DNA of 64,000 nucleotides from Actinoplanes oblitus (GCF_030252345.1 NZ_CP126980.1:2743501-2807500); one strand, 5' to 3'; shown: positions 26,047-35,896, counted from the first letter of the stretch. Notes: generated by a model from the letters alone, not told the origin. Translations and numbers: made by a program.

Positions 26047-26928
26047 TCAGGAGAACCGGGGGATGACCTCTTCGGCGAACGCGAGCAGCGGCTCGTGGTC
26101 GTACGCCACCCGCGGAATGTAGGTGATCACGTAGTCCGCGCCGGCCTCGGCGACCTGCTCCACCCGCGCGCGGATCGACGCGGTGGACTCACCCGGCTCC
26201 AGGTGCAGGCTGGTCGACTTGATGATCCGGTCGTAGTCGGTGCCCTGCTGGTCACAGTGCCCGCGCAGCACGTCCAGCTTCTGTTTGATCACCGCCGGGT
26301 CGCCACCCCCGACGTTGCAGGCGTCAGCGTACTTCGCCACCAGCTTCAGCGTCACCTTCTCGCCGCCGCCGCCCAGCCACAGGTCCGGCTTGCGCTGCCC
26401 GGCGCCCTTCGGCTGGTTGATCGGCCCGTCGATCCGGTAGTGCTCGCCGTGGAAGACCGGCGCCTCCTCGGTCCACATCCGGTGCACGATCTCCACGGCC
26501 TCCCGGAACGCGCGCATCCGCTCCGGGACGTCGGCCCACTCGTACCCGTAGGCCTTCCACTCGTGCTCGTACCAGCCGGCGCCCAGCCCGGCGTACAGCC
26601 GTCCGTGGCTCGCCACGTCCACCGTCGAGGCGATCTTCGCGAACAGCGACGGATGCCGGTACCCGTTGCACCCCACCATCTGCCCGATCCGCACCCGGCT
26701 GGTGTCCCGGGCCAGCGTCGAACTCACCGTCCACGCCTCGAACGTCGTGTTGACCGTCGGCTCCGGCACGGTGTGGAAGTGGTCGTACACCCACACCGAG
26801 TCCCACGGGCCCGCGTCCGCCAGCTTGGCCACGGCGGTCATCGCCTCGTACTGCTCGACCGGATCGTCGATCTCCACGAGGTCCATCCGCCAGCCCTGCG
26901 GCACGAAAACCCCAAACTTCATGCTCAT
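26047..26928 (-). CDS. LLM class F420-dependent oxidoreductase
   Basis: 293 residues of the luciferase-like monooxygenase fold (TIM barrel), subclass with F420-dependent members: MKFGVFVPQGWRMDL at the start, DSVWVYDHFHTVP, GRLYAGLGAGWYEHEWKAYG and PDLWLGGGGEKV. Substrate unknown. Two start codons two residues apart (ATG at 26928 and 26922) are possible. The gene stands alone, 208 bp from the next gene on the same strand. Confidence 0.85.
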   Translation of the reverse strand: MSMKFGVFVPQGWRMDLVEIDDPVEQYEAMTAVAKLADAGPWDSVWVYDHFHTVPEPTVNTTFEAWTVSSTLARDTSRVRIGQMVGCNGYRHPSLFAKIASTVDVASHGRLYAGLGAGWYEHEWKAYGYEWADVPERMRAFREAVEIVHRMWTEEAPVFHGEHYRIDGPINQPKGAGQRKPDLWLGGGGEKVTLKLVAKYADACNVGGGDPAVIKQKLDVLRGHCDQQGTDYDRIIKSTSLHLEPGESTASIRARVEQVAEAGADYVITYIPRVAYDHEPLLAFAEEVIPRFS

Positions 26929-26999
26929 GCAAACAACCTACCGAGCGGCACCTCTCCGGGCTCGGGGAAGCCGCCCACCGCCGGCCCGGAGCAAACCCC

Positions 27000-27028
27000 T
27001 TTCCGGTACGGCCGCGGCGCCCGCCGCG
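27000..27028. repeat. Dispersed 31-nt element, copy 2 (two bases shorter)
   Basis: TTTCCGGTACG, six bases, then GCGCCCGCCGCG; compare 8462-8492 and 50798-50828. It lies 108 bp after the stop of the minus-strand membrane protein gene, in the same orientation to that gene as the other copies. The rest of 26929-27136 shows nothing else. Confidence 0.55.
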
Positions 27029-27136
27029 GCTTGCCGTCTCGGGTGTCACACCAATTCCCGTCCGGTGCGCCGGCGGCCTCGGCGGCAGTGCCGGCGGGCC
27101 ATGGCGGCCGCCGCGTGGCGAGTCGCGAGGCCGGTA

Positions 27137-28519
27137 TCAGCGGAGGCGGCGGCGCAGCGCGTCGATGGGCCCGCGCGGTGCTGGCTCCGGGAGCAGCGCG
27201 CGCAGTTCGGCGTCGGTGGCCGGCCGGACGTTCCGGGCCGCCTCGCGCAGGCGGTCGCGGTCGACGGCCAGCCCGCCGGTGACGTGGATCAGGTAGGGGA
27301 GGCGCTGGAGCAGGTAGCCCTGCTGGTCCGTCGAGCGTTCGTAGGTCAGCCCGCCCGGCTCCGCGGCGCAGGTGTATTCCAGCGAGCAGGTGACCGGGCC
27401 GGTCGGCTTCGCCACCCGCAGGTCGATCATGGCGTCCTCGATGCCGTTGATGCCGTCCGAGGGTTCGTACTCGGTGCCGCCGGAACCGAAGTAGAGCAGG
27501 CGATAACCGGGAGCCGGGGCGACGAAGTACTCGCGCTCGCCGGTGGCCTGGCGCGCCGCCAGTTCGGCGCTGGTGGCCGGTCGCGCGGCGCGGACCGCCG
27601 CGCGCAGCGCGGGACGACTGACCGTGTCGGTGCCCTCCACGGTGATCAGCGTCCCGCCGGCGCGGCGCAGGTAGGCGTGGCTGGTGCCGCTCGCCGACGT
27701 GACGTGGAGCAGGCCGCCGGACTCCGTCTCGCACTTGCCGATGTCGCTGCCGAACGCGCCGGAGCGGGTCGCGTACAGCAGGTGGGCGGCGCAGGTCTCG
27801 GGATGCCTGCCGATTTCGAACGGCTGGGTGTGGACGGTGTAGAAGCGGGCCTGCGGGATCAGCGCCGGGTCGACCGGTTCGAAGCGGTCGCCGCCGAACT
27901 CCGGGCCGTATCGCAGGGCGCCGACCGGACGGTATCCGGGTACGCGGAGCGCCCAGAAGTCGTCCCGCTGCTTGCCGGCGTGGGCCAGCCGCTCGGTCAG
28001 GTCGTCCGGGGCGGACGCGCGCAAGCCCTGAAGTCCGACGCCGGCCACCACGGCCAGCAGCACCGCGGAGACGACCGGTACCGGCCAGGGTTTCGCCAGC
28101 AGACCGGCGACCAGGACGAACGCCAGACCACCGAAGAACAGGATGCCGGTGTTGCCGTGCGACAGGCCGAACCCGGCGGCGTCGCTGACACCCCAGCCCA
28201 GGCCCCACAGCGCGCCGCCCAGCCCGGCCACGAGCACCGCCCACAGCAGTCGCCGGCCGGCGGTCGCGCCCAGCCAGGTCGCCTCCCGGGTGAGCCGGAC
28301 CACCAGGAACAGCACCGCCACGTCGGCGGCCAGCACCACCGGCACGAGGAGCTGGCCGGCCGCGCCGCCACCCCAGATCGCGGCGAGCAGGAACCCGCCG
28401 CTCACCAGCGGCGCGACGGCCCCGAACAGCCAGACAGCGAACAGTTGCGCGGTGACACGCACCGCCGGGCCGGCCACCGGATCGTCGTCCATTCCCGACA
28501 TCCTGGCAGCCGCGCGCAC
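27137..28519 (-). CDS. Membrane protein of unknown function (paralogue 1)
   Basis: Up to 460 residues. About five hydrophobic segments fill the N-terminal 180 residues (for example LFAVWLFGAVAPLVSGGFLL and WAVLVAGLGGALWGLGWGV), followed by a large soluble, probably extracytoplasmic, domain with several Cys. The C-terminus NVRPATDAELRALLP resembles the end of the neighbouring gene, and the two share the same membrane layout, so they are tandem paralogues. The start is uncertain: GTG at 28519, or ATG at 28501 or 28492. No function can be assigned. Confidence 0.7.
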   Translation of the reverse strand: MRAAARMSGMDDDPVAGPAVRVTAQLFAVWLFGAVAPLVSGGFLLAAIWGGGAAGQLLVPVVLAADVAVLFLVVRLTREATWLGATAGRRLLWAVLVAGLGGALWGLGWGVSDAAGFGLSHGNTGILFFGGLAFVLVAGLLAKPWPVPVVSAVLLAVVAGVGLQGLRASAPDDLTERLAHAGKQRDDFWALRVPGYRPVGALRYGPEFGGDRFEPVDPALIPQARFYTVHTQPFEIGRHPETCAAHLLYATRSGAFGSDIGKCETESGGLLHVTSASGTSHAYLRRAGGTLITVEGTDTVSRPALRAAVRAARPATSAELAARQATGEREYFVAPAPGYRLLYFGSGGTEYEPSDGINGIEDAMIDLRVAKPTGPVTCSLEYTCAAEPGGLTYERSTDQQGYLLQRLPYLIHVTGGLAVDRDRLREAARNVRPATDAELRALLPEPAPRGPIDALRRRLR

Positions 28520-28544
28520 CCGGCGGCGCGACGGCGGGCGCGGG

Positions 28545-29549
28545 TCAGGTGTGCCGGCGTAGCCAGCTGCGGGCGTGTTCGGGGAAGCCGGTGCCGGGGG
28601 CCTCGGGAAGGCTGGCGAGGAGTTCGGCCTCGCTTGCCGGGCGGGCGTTGTCCAGGGCGGTGACCAGCAGCCTCCCGTCGACCGCGCGATCGGCGGCCAG
28701 CTCGAGGTAGACCGCGCCGTGGCGGACCACGGCGGTCGGCCCGGCGCCGCCGGAAGCGAGGCGCGGGCGGCCGGTGTCCGCCGGCTCCTCGCACCGGGAC
28801 GGCGGGCACGACCCGTCCACCGGGGAGGCGATCAGGTGGATCCGGCGGCCGGAGCCGGCCGCGGTGTACTCGTCGCCGCCCTCGCCCAGGCCGAAGGTCT
28901 GCCGTTGGCGCCGATAGCCGGGGACGTCGACCACCCACGCCTCGACCGGGAGCGCGTTGAACCGGGCCACCCGCAGGTCGCCGTCGCTCGGGCCGTTGTC
29001 GCGGAACGCCAGCAGCCCGGCCCCGGCCAGCGCCACCAGCACCAGCGCCGCCGGGGTGCGCAACCACCAGCCGCGGGCCAGCACCGCCGCGACCGGGATG
29101 ATCAGTGCGCCGCCGAGGAAGACGGTGAGCCGCCCGTCGTGCCTGAAGGCGAGTCCGTGCGCGTCGGCCACCGCCCGCCCGGCCAGCCAGGTGAGCGCGC
29201 CGACCGAGGCCACCAGCAGCGCCCAGAGCAGCCGCCGGGCCGGCGTTGACCCCAGCGGGGTGACCACCGGCGTGGCCCGGACCAGCAGGACCAGCAGGCC
29301 GAGGAAGACCAGTACGGCCACCGTGAGCAGCGCCGCGGTCGCCACCGTGGTGCCGGTGCCGCCCAGCTTGAAGCCGCGGGCCATGCCGGTCAGCACCAGG
29401 GGGACGCAGCCGCCCAGGATCCACAGCGAGATGAACTGCCAGACCGTCTGCCCGGGCCGGGACGCCGCGGGATCACGCCACCGGGGCGGGTCGTCCGCCG
29501 GGGGAGCGGTGCGGACGCGGGGCCGTGCGCTGTGCCGGGGTGCGGACAT
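28545..29549 (-). CDS. Membrane protein of unknown function (paralogue 2)
   Basis: 334 residues beginning MSAPRHSARP. A Pro/Arg-rich cytoplasmic head is followed by about five membrane segments (FISLWILGGCVPLVLTGMA, then RRLLWALLVASVGALTWLAG), and then an extracytoplasmic domain with a short Cys pair (CPPSRC). The end, ARPASEAELLASLPEAP, matches the upstream paralogue. Transcribed first, 25 bp before paralogue 1, so they form a two-gene operon divergent from the FtsX-type permeases. No known family was recognised. Confidence 0.7.
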   Translation of the reverse strand: MSAPRHSARPRVRTAPPADDPPRWRDPAASRPGQTVWQFISLWILGGCVPLVLTGMARGFKLGGTGTTVATAALLTVAVLVFLGLLVLLVRATPVVTPLGSTPARRLLWALLVASVGALTWLAGRAVADAHGLAFRHDGRLTVFLGGALIIPVAAVLARGWWLRTPAALVLVALAGAGLLAFRDNGPSDGDLRVARFNALPVEAWVVDVPGYRRQRQTFGLGEGGDEYTAAGSGRRIHLIASPVDGSCPPSRCEEPADTGRPRLASGGAGPTAVVRHGAVYLELAADRAVDGRLLVTALDNARPASEAELLASLPEAPGTGFPEHARSWLRRHT

Positions 29550-29900
29550 CGACACAGGGTGGCACCGGCGTCGCCGCCCGTGGTGCCCCGCGCGGTGTCC
29601 CGAATTGGCACCTGGGAGGAACGCGTGACCGATGGCGGCCGCCGGCCAGGCCATTTGAGGAAGTTCTCCTATTGGGATGAAAGAGAAATCGGCCGCCGAC
29701 TCCCGGGCGTTCGGGTCCGCCACCGGCTTACCCGCCACCACCGAGCGGTACGGCCGGTCCGCCGTCTGCCACCCGGCGGTCACCGGCCCGGACCGGATCG
29801 CCGGCGCGCCGTCCATATCAGAGGGATAACGGTCTGACCCTTGGGGCATGCGCCGGAGCCGCCCGGGCGCGAGGCTGGCTCCCAGGGGGTGAGACGGGGC
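29550..29900. other. Divergent intergenic region before the FtsX-type genes
   Basis: A 351-bp gap between divergent units. It contains an AT-richer patch (about 29650-29690, TTGAGG...TGAAAG with 17-bp spacing on the plus strand) and another near 29812-29830, where divergent promoters may sit. No strong palindrome or coding potential was seen. Confidence 0.3.
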
Positions 29901-32840
29901 ATGTTCACGATCCTCTGGGCCGCGGTGCGTTCCCGTGCCGCGCAGACGTTCACGCTGCTCGTTCTCACCGCGCTGCCGGCCGCCGCGGCCGCCGCCGCGC
30001 CGTGGTACGCGCTGTCCACGGCCGGCCGGGACGCCGCGGCGACGACCGCGACCGTGCCGGCTGCCGAGCGCACCGTGATCGTGCACTGGGACAGCGACAC
30101 CGGCGTCGACCCGGAGGCCGCGCTCGACGCCTTCGGCGACAAGGTCGCGCAGACCCTGCCGATGCCCGGCGCCGACGGGGCGCTCGGCCTGAGCCGGGCG
30201 ATGACAGTGGTCGACCCCGGTGGCGCCGCCGACCACATCAACGTCGACTACCTGGCCGGCTTCTGCGACCGGGTCCGGCTCACCGGCGACTGCCCGGCCC
30301 GGGCCGGCGACGCCGCGATCACCAAGGCCGTCGCCGAGCGGCTCGGCGTGCGGCCGGGTGCCACGCTCGTCGTGCGGGGCAGCGTGGACGCCGAGGCCAG
30401 GCGCATCCCGATGCGGGTCACCGCGCTCTACGAGATCACCGATCCGGCCGCCGGCCACTGGGCCGACTCGCTGTTCAAGGTGGACAGCGGCCTCGACCCG
30501 ATCTTCACGGTGCCGCGCACCTTCACCGGCAGCCCGCTCAGCGAGCCGGTCTTCACCTGGTCCGCCGAGGTCCCGGTGCCGCTGCTGCGCGGCGACGACG
30601 GATACGACCTGGGCGAGCTGGTCGCCCAGTCCGGTGCGATCGGCAAGGTCACCGACCCGACTGGCCCGCTCCGCGCCGAGCTGGCCAACGCGGGCGTGCG
30701 GCTGCTGCGCGCGGTGCTGCTCGCCGCGCTCCCGGTGCTGCTGCTCGGCTGGTACGCGATCGCCCTGGCCGGCCGGTACACGGCCCGGGACCGGCGGCGC
30801 GACGCGGCCCTGCTCAAGATGCGTGGCGGCAGCCGGAAACGCCTGCTGCTGCTCCTCTCCGGGCAGCACGTCGCCCCGCTGCTGGCCGGCGGGCTGGTCG
30901 GCACCGCCGCCGGGATCGCGGCCGGCCGGATCCTCGCCGGGGGCGGCTCGCCGGCCGCGGCCGGGTGGTCGCTCGCGGCGGTCGCCGGTGTGCTGCTCGG
31001 CGCGTTCGTGATCCTGGTGGTGGCCGACCTGCTGCTGATCCGCACCCCGGTGGCGGTGCTGCAGCGCGAGCTGCCCGCCGCCCGGGCCGGCCGGGCCGCG
31101 CTGCTCGCCGACGTCCTGCTGATCGCGCTCGCGGTGGCCGCCGCCTACCAGGCCCGGTCCGGCAGCCCGGACACCGGCGTCGGCGCGATCGCCCCGCTCG
31201 CCGTCAGCGTCGCCGCCGTGGTGCTGCTGGCCCGGCTGCTGATCCGGGCCGCCGACCGCGGTGGCGGCGCCGCACTGCGGGCCGGGCAGCTGCGGTTCGG
31301 CCTGACCGCGGTCCGGATGTCCCGGCTGGCCGGCCTGGACCGGGTGTTCGCGCTGCTCGCCGTCGCGGTCGCGATGCTGGTCACGGCGACCGGCGCGGCC
31401 GCCGCCGACCGGGCCGCGCACACCGCCCGGGCCGAGGCCGAGCTGGGCGCCGACCGGGTGCTCACGGTCCGCGCGGCGAACTGGACCGCGCTGCGGCACG
31501 CCGTCGCCGTCGCCGACCCGGACGGGCGGTACGCCATGGCCGCCGCGGTCGACGCCCGGTCCAGCCCGCCGGTCCTGGCCGTGGACACCGGCCGGCTGGC
31601 CGCCGCCGGCGCCTGGCGTGCCGAGTTCGGGCCGCTCCCGGCCCTCGCCGACGAACCCGACCCGGTCCCGCCGATCACCGGGCACGCCCTGGTGCTGCGG
31701 GTCCGCAACGATCGGGCGGCCCCCGCCGACGTCGACGCGGTCCTGCAGAACGAGACGACCGGCGCCAAGGTCTCGGTGAGCTTCGGCCCGGTGCCGCCGG
31801 GCGAGCACACCGTCACCGCCGAGCTGACCGGCTGCGCCGAGGGCTGCCGGCTGGCCCGCTGGGAGCTGCCCGCCCGGCTCGGCCCGGACGGCGTCCCGGT
31901 CCCGCAGCCGGTCACCCTGCACTCGCTGGCGCAACGCGGCCCGGACGCCGGCCTGCTCGGCGCGGACCTGCTCGCCGACGCCACCCGGTGGCGGACCGGC
32001 AGCAACGACGTCGGCCTGAGCCTGGCCGGCGGCCCGGACGGACTCACCGTCGCGGCCGGCGCGGGCGCCGCCAAACCCGGCGCCGACCGGGTGTTCCCGG
32101 TCGACACCCCACTACCGCTGCCGCTGTTGCAGGCCGGTCCGGTCCCGGTGCCGTGGCGGCTCGGCGAGCCCACCCTCAACGTGAGCGGCGCCCTGGTCCC
32201 GGCCCGGGTGACGGCTACCGTCCCGGCACTGCCGGTGCTCGGCGCGAGCGGCGTGCTCGCCGACTTCGACGCGCTGCGCCGGGTGGCCGCCGAGGCCGGC
32301 GCGCCGGGCGTCACCCAGGTCTGGCTGACCGCCGACGCGCCGGCCGCGGTGGTCGACCGGCTGAAGGAGGCCGGGGTGCTGGTGCTCACCGACGAGACCG
32401 CCGCCGCCCGGGCCGGCCGCACGGCCGGCCGGGGCACCGCGCCGGCCGGCTCGTTCGCGCTGCTCTGCGCGGTGCTGGCGGTGCTCACCGCGGCCGCCGT
32501 CGGCGCGGTCGCCGCCTCTGTCGACAGGGGGCCGCAGCGCGCCTCGACGACCGCGCTGCGGGTGCAGGGCCTGCCCGCTGCCACCGCCGCCGCGAGCCGC
32601 TACCTCGGCCCGTTCGTCCTGGTCGTGGGCGGCGTGGCCGGCGGGGTGCTGGCCGCGGTGCTGGCCCGGCGGCTGACCGGCGAACCGGGCTCCTACTTCG
32701 AGGACGGCTGGCGGCTGCTGCCACCACCCGAGGTGCTCGGCTGGCCGCCACTGCTCGTCTCCGCCCTGCTCACCATGCTCTTCCTGACCGGGCTGGCCGC
32801 GGTGTCCGCCATGGCCGCCGGCGAAGGCGGGCCGAAGTGA
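29901..32840 (+). CDS. Large FtsX-like ABC permease 1
   Basis: About 979 residues with a MacB/FtsX-type layout. It has a membrane segment near the N-terminus, a large extracytoplasmic domain, then membrane bundles (LLAALPVLLLGWYAIALAG, LLAGGLVGTAAGIAAG, FVILVVADLLLI and more), a second large external domain with a Cys pair (GCAEGC), and a final three-segment bundle. The ATG used here follows a purine-rich GGGGGTGAGA; an upstream in-frame ATG lacks such a site. These permeases normally need a LolD/MacB-like ATPase, but none is adjacent. It overlaps the next gene as GTGA. Exported or extracted substrate unknown. Confidence 0.8.
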   Translation: MFTILWAAVRSRAAQTFTLLVLTALPAAAAAAAPWYALSTAGRDAAATTATVPAAERTVIVHWDSDTGVDPEAALDAFGDKVAQTLPMPGADGALGLSRAMTVVDPGGAADHINVDYLAGFCDRVRLTGDCPARAGDAAITKAVAERLGVRPGATLVVRGSVDAEARRIPMRVTALYEITDPAAGHWADSLFKVDSGLDPIFTVPRTFTGSPLSEPVFTWSAEVPVPLLRGDDGYDLGELVAQSGAIGKVTDPTGPLRAELANAGVRLLRAVLLAALPVLLLGWYAIALAGRYTARDRRRDAALLKMRGGSRKRLLLLLSGQHVAPLLAGGLVGTAAGIAAGRILAGGGSPAAAGWSLAAVAGVLLGAFVILVVADLLLIRTPVAVLQRELPAARAGRAALLADVLLIALAVAAAYQARSGSPDTGVGAIAPLAVSVAAVVLLARLLIRAADRGGGAALRAGQLRFGLTAVRMSRLAGLDRVFALLAVAVAMLVTATGAAAADRAAHTARAEAELGADRVLTVRAANWTALRHAVAVADPDGRYAMAAAVDARSSPPVLAVDTGRLAAAGAWRAEFGPLPALADEPDPVPPITGHALVLRVRNDRAAPADVDAVLQNETTGAKVSVSFGPVPPGEHTVTAELTGCAEGCRLARWELPARLGPDGVPVPQPVTLHSLAQRGPDAGLLGADLLADATRWRTGSNDVGLSLAGGPDGLTVAAGAGAAKPGADRVFPVDTPLPLPLLQAGPVPVPWRLGEPTLNVSGALVPARVTATVPALPVLGASGVLADFDALRRVAAEAGAPGVTQVWLTADAPAAVVDRLKEAGVLVLTDETAAARAGRTAGRGTAPAGSFALLCAVLAVLTAAAVGAVAASVDRGPQRASTTALRVQGLPAATAAASRYLGPFVLVVGGVAGGVLAAVLARRLTGEPGSYFEDGWRLLPPPEVLGWPPLLVSALLTMLFLTGLAAVSAMAAGEGGPK

Positions 32841-35800
32841 TCGCGTTGGTGTTCACCATGGTCTGGGCCCGGCGGGGGCCGGCCGTCGTGCTCGCCGTGC
32901 TCGCCGCGTTCGCGGTGGCACCGGCCGTGGCCGCCCCGGCCTACCTGCGCGCCGCCGACCGGGTGGTGGCCGCCGGGCAGGTCGCCGGGGCCGACCCGGC
33001 CGAGCGGGCGATCAGCCTGCACGCCGTCGACCACGACCGGCGCGGCGGCGGCGGCAGCGGGGCCGGCGGGGTCGACCTGACCGCCGTCGGCTCCACCCTG
33101 GGCGAGTTGCCCGGCTTCCGATACGTGTACGCCGCCGAGTACCCGGTGATCGGCCTGGAGTCCGACGACCGGTACCGCACCCGGCTGGCTCACCGGCAGG
33201 ACGCCTGCGCGCACCTGACCATGGTGACCGGGCGCTGCCTGCTCGGCGAGGGCGACCTGGTGGTGGGCGAGCGGACCGCGCAACGGCAGCATCTGCGTGC
33301 CGGGCAGTCGGTGAGCCTGACGTTCGCCCGCTTCAACGCCGACCCGGACACCATGATGTACGAGGCGGACGGCGTACCGAAGAAGTTCTTCGTCGCGGGG
33401 ACCTATCGGGTGCCCGATCCGGGCGGGCCCTACTGGGGTGCGCACAGCTACTTCGCGCCGGAGGAGTCGGCCGACGGCAGCCGCCCGGGCGAGCCGGCCT
33501 TCACCGGCCTGTCCACACTCGACCTGATGGACCACGGCGACGTCGAGATCGGCGTCGACGGCTACGCCGGACCGGGTGCCCTGGACGTGGATCACCTGCC
33601 CGCCCTGCGCGACGCCCTGGTCCACCTGGAGGCCAGCGTCGCCGACCTGGGCGCCGCCGGTGGCGTCGGGGCCGGTGGCGCGCTCCAGCTGGAGACGTCG
33701 ATGCCGGCGCTGATGGCCCGGATCGACGAGGGGCACACCGCCGCCCGCCGGATCGTCCCGGTCCCCGCCGTCGCCCTGATCGTGCTCGCCTGCCTGGCCA
33801 TCCTGCTCGCGGTCGGGGCCGGCGCGGAGGCCCGCCGCCCGGAGACCGCGGTGATCGCGCTGCGCGGTGTCCGGCTGCCCTACCGCTGGTGGCTGGCGGC
33901 CGGCGAAAATCTGGTAGCGGTGCTGGCCGGGGCGATCGCCGGGGTGCTGGCCGGGCAGTGGCTGGTCGACGCGGTCGTCGCGGTCCGCTGGCCGGGCGTC
34001 GGCGCCGACCCCGACCCGGCCTCGCTCGAGTACGCCCCGCTCGCGGCCGCCGCGGTGATCGTGGCCGTGCTCGTCGCCCAGGGCGGCCCGATGCTGCGCC
34101 CGGTCGCCGAGCTGCTGCGCCGCGCCCCGATGCCCGGCCGCTACGCCGGTCTCGCCGTCGACATCCTGGTGGCCGCGCTCGCGGTGGCCGCCGCCGCCCA
34201 GCTCGCCCTCGGCGGCGGTGACCTGGCCGGGATCGACTCGGCCGCCCCGGCCCTGGTGATGCTGGCCGCCGCGCTGCTGGTGGCCCGTGCGGTGCGCCCG
34301 CTCGCGGCCCGCTCCGGGCACCGGGCCCTGGAGCGCGGCCGGCTCGGCCGCGGCCTCACCGGGCTGCTGCTGTCCCGCCGCCGGGCCACCGGACGGGTCC
34401 TGGCGCTGCTGATCGCCGCGGTCGCGGTGAGCGGCTACATGGTCGCCGCCTCCCAGGTGGCCGCCCGCGGCCGGCAGGTCGAGGCCGATCTGGGCGCCGG
34501 CGCCGACCGGGTGCTCTCGGCCGGCTCGATCAGCCGCAGCCAGCTGATCGCCGCGGTCCGCGCGGTCGACCCGGACCAGCGGTTCGCGATGGCCGCGGTC
34601 CGGATCCCGCAGCAGGCCGGGCAACCGCCGCTGCTGGCCGTCGACACCGGCGACAGCCGGCTGGCCACGGTGGCGAACTGGCCCGGCGGCGCGGCCGACC
34701 CGCGGCGGATCGCCCGCGCGCTGCACCCGGCCCCGGCGCGGCCGCTGGTCGTGGCCGGCCCGGAGGTGACCCTCGACCTGACCGCCGCGGAGTTCGAGGC
34801 GGGTAAGGCGGTCAGCCTGGACGTGACGGTCGCCCCGGCCGACGGCCGCGGCCCGGACCAGGTGGTCCCGATGGGCGTGGTCCAGCCCGGACGGCACACC
34901 TACCGCTATCGCGTCGCCCAGTGCGCCGGCGGCTGCCGGGTGAACGCGCTGCGGATCTCCGGCAGCCAGTCGCTCGGCACCCACGGCGTGATCACCGTGC
35001 ACCACCTCGGCGACGCCGACCCGGCCCGCTGGCGGATCTCCGGTGGTGGCCGGCTCGGCGCCGCGCCGGACGGGCTGCGCGTCGAGGTGACCAGCCTGGA
35101 CGGCCGGCCGGAGGGGATCTACGTGCAGCCGGTGTCCACCCCGTGGCCGTTGCCCATGGTGGCGACCGGGACGTTCGTTCCGGGCACCGTGTCCGGTCTC
35201 GACTACCGCCCGGTCCCGGTCACGGTGGCCGGTCGGCTGCCCGCCGTACCGGCCGTCGGCACGCCGGCCATGCTGATCGACCTGGAGTACGCCGATCTCG
35301 TCTCCACCGACGGCGCGCCGATCCAGGGCGGCCAGATCTGGCTCTCCCGCAACGCGCCCGCCGACGCGCGGGAACGCTTCGCCGCGAAAGGCGTGGAGAT
35401 CGTCGGTGACCTGCGGGCGGCGCAGATCGCCACCCGGCTGGACCGGCAGGGCCCGGCCGTCGCGCTCGGCTACGCCGGGCTGGTCGGCGTCCTGGTGGTG
35501 GTGCTGGCCGCCGGGGTGCTGGTGCTGACCGCGGCGGCGGGCCGGGACCGGCAGGCCGAGGACCTGGCCGCGCTGCGGGCGCAGGGGCTGAGCCGGGCCG
35601 AGGTGCGGCGGGCGGCGCTGTGGGCGTACCCGATGCTGGTCGCGGCGGCGGTACCGGCCGGGCTGGCGATCGCGCTCGGCGGCTGGGCGGCCACCGGGTG
35701 GGCGCTGCCGCTGGCGGGGGTGGATCCGTCGCCGCTGCCACGCCCGGGGTGGCCGGGAGTGATCAGTGTGGTGCTGACCGGGGTGGTGTTGCTGGTCGTG

Positions 35801-35854
35801 CTCGGCGGCACCGCCCTGCTGGCCGGTCGCCGCACCCTGCGCCGGATCCGCTGA
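32837..35854 (+). CDS. Large FtsX-like ABC permease 2
   Basis: About 1005 residues, GTG start overlapping the previous stop. It has the same architecture as its upstream neighbour: an N-terminal membrane segment, external domain, multi-span bundle (VPAVALIVLACLAILLAVG onward), second external domain with CAGGC, and C-terminal bundle. Both share the segment ELGADRVL/DLGAGADRVL and, shortly after, a DPD..(R)(Y/F)AMAA stretch followed by LAVDTG, showing an old tandem duplication. They probably form a heterodimeric permease. The needed ATPase is not in the window next to them. Confidence 0.8.
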   Translation: MIALVFTMVWARRGPAVVLAVLAAFAVAPAVAAPAYLRAADRVVAAGQVAGADPAERAISLHAVDHDRRGGGGSGAGGVDLTAVGSTLGELPGFRYVYAAEYPVIGLESDDRYRTRLAHRQDACAHLTMVTGRCLLGEGDLVVGERTAQRQHLRAGQSVSLTFARFNADPDTMMYEADGVPKKFFVAGTYRVPDPGGPYWGAHSYFAPEESADGSRPGEPAFTGLSTLDLMDHGDVEIGVDGYAGPGALDVDHLPALRDALVHLEASVADLGAAGGVGAGGALQLETSMPALMARIDEGHTAARRIVPVPAVALIVLACLAILLAVGAGAEARRPETAVIALRGVRLPYRWWLAAGENLVAVLAGAIAGVLAGQWLVDAVVAVRWPGVGADPDPASLEYAPLAAAAVIVAVLVAQGGPMLRPVAELLRRAPMPGRYAGLAVDILVAALAVAAAAQLALGGGDLAGIDSAAPALVMLAAALLVARAVRPLAARSGHRALERGRLGRGLTGLLLSRRRATGRVLALLIAAVAVSGYMVAASQVAARGRQVEADLGAGADRVLSAGSISRSQLIAAVRAVDPDQRFAMAAVRIPQQAGQPPLLAVDTGDSRLATVANWPGGAADPRRIARALHPAPARPLVVAGPEVTLDLTAAEFEAGKAVSLDVTVAPADGRGPDQVVPMGVVQPGRHTYRYRVAQCAGGCRVNALRISGSQSLGTHGVITVHHLGDADPARWRISGGGRLGAAPDGLRVEVTSLDGRPEGIYVQPVSTPWPLPMVATGTFVPGTVSGLDYRPVPVTVAGRLPAVPAVGTPAMLIDLEYADLVSTDGAPIQGGQIWLSRNAPADARERFAAKGVEIVGDLRAAQIATRLDRQGPAVALGYAGLVGVLVVVLAAGVLVLTAAAGRDRQAEDLAALRAQGLSRAEVRRAALWAYPMLVAAAVPAGLAIALGGWAATGWALPLAGVDPSPLPRPGWPGVISVVLTGVVLLVVLGGTALLAGRRTLRRIR

Positions 35855-35870
35855 TGCGGGTACGCCCGGG

Positions 35871-35896
35871 GCACCGGTTCTAGGCTGGTCCGGTGC
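35871..35896 (+). promoter_or_regulatory. Leaderless promoter and flanking inverted repeat of the P1 peptidase gene
   Basis: TAGGCT (35881-35886) lies six bases before the GTG start. It is bracketed by GCACCGG (35871-35877) and CCGGTGC (35890-35896), an inverted repeat that covers the -10 box and the start codon and could be an operator. Confidence 0.5.

Noticed and set aside
28545..31934. A 1129-residue minus-strand frame
   Set aside because: Only the part from 29549 downward has membrane-protein character. The upstream part is antisense to permease 1 and low-complexity.
30002..32836. Extension of FtsX-type permease 2 upstream to 30002
   Set aside because: That part is the out-of-frame shadow of permease 1 (Arg-rich, no hydrophobic segments). 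The GTG that overlaps the permease 1 stop begins a membrane segment.
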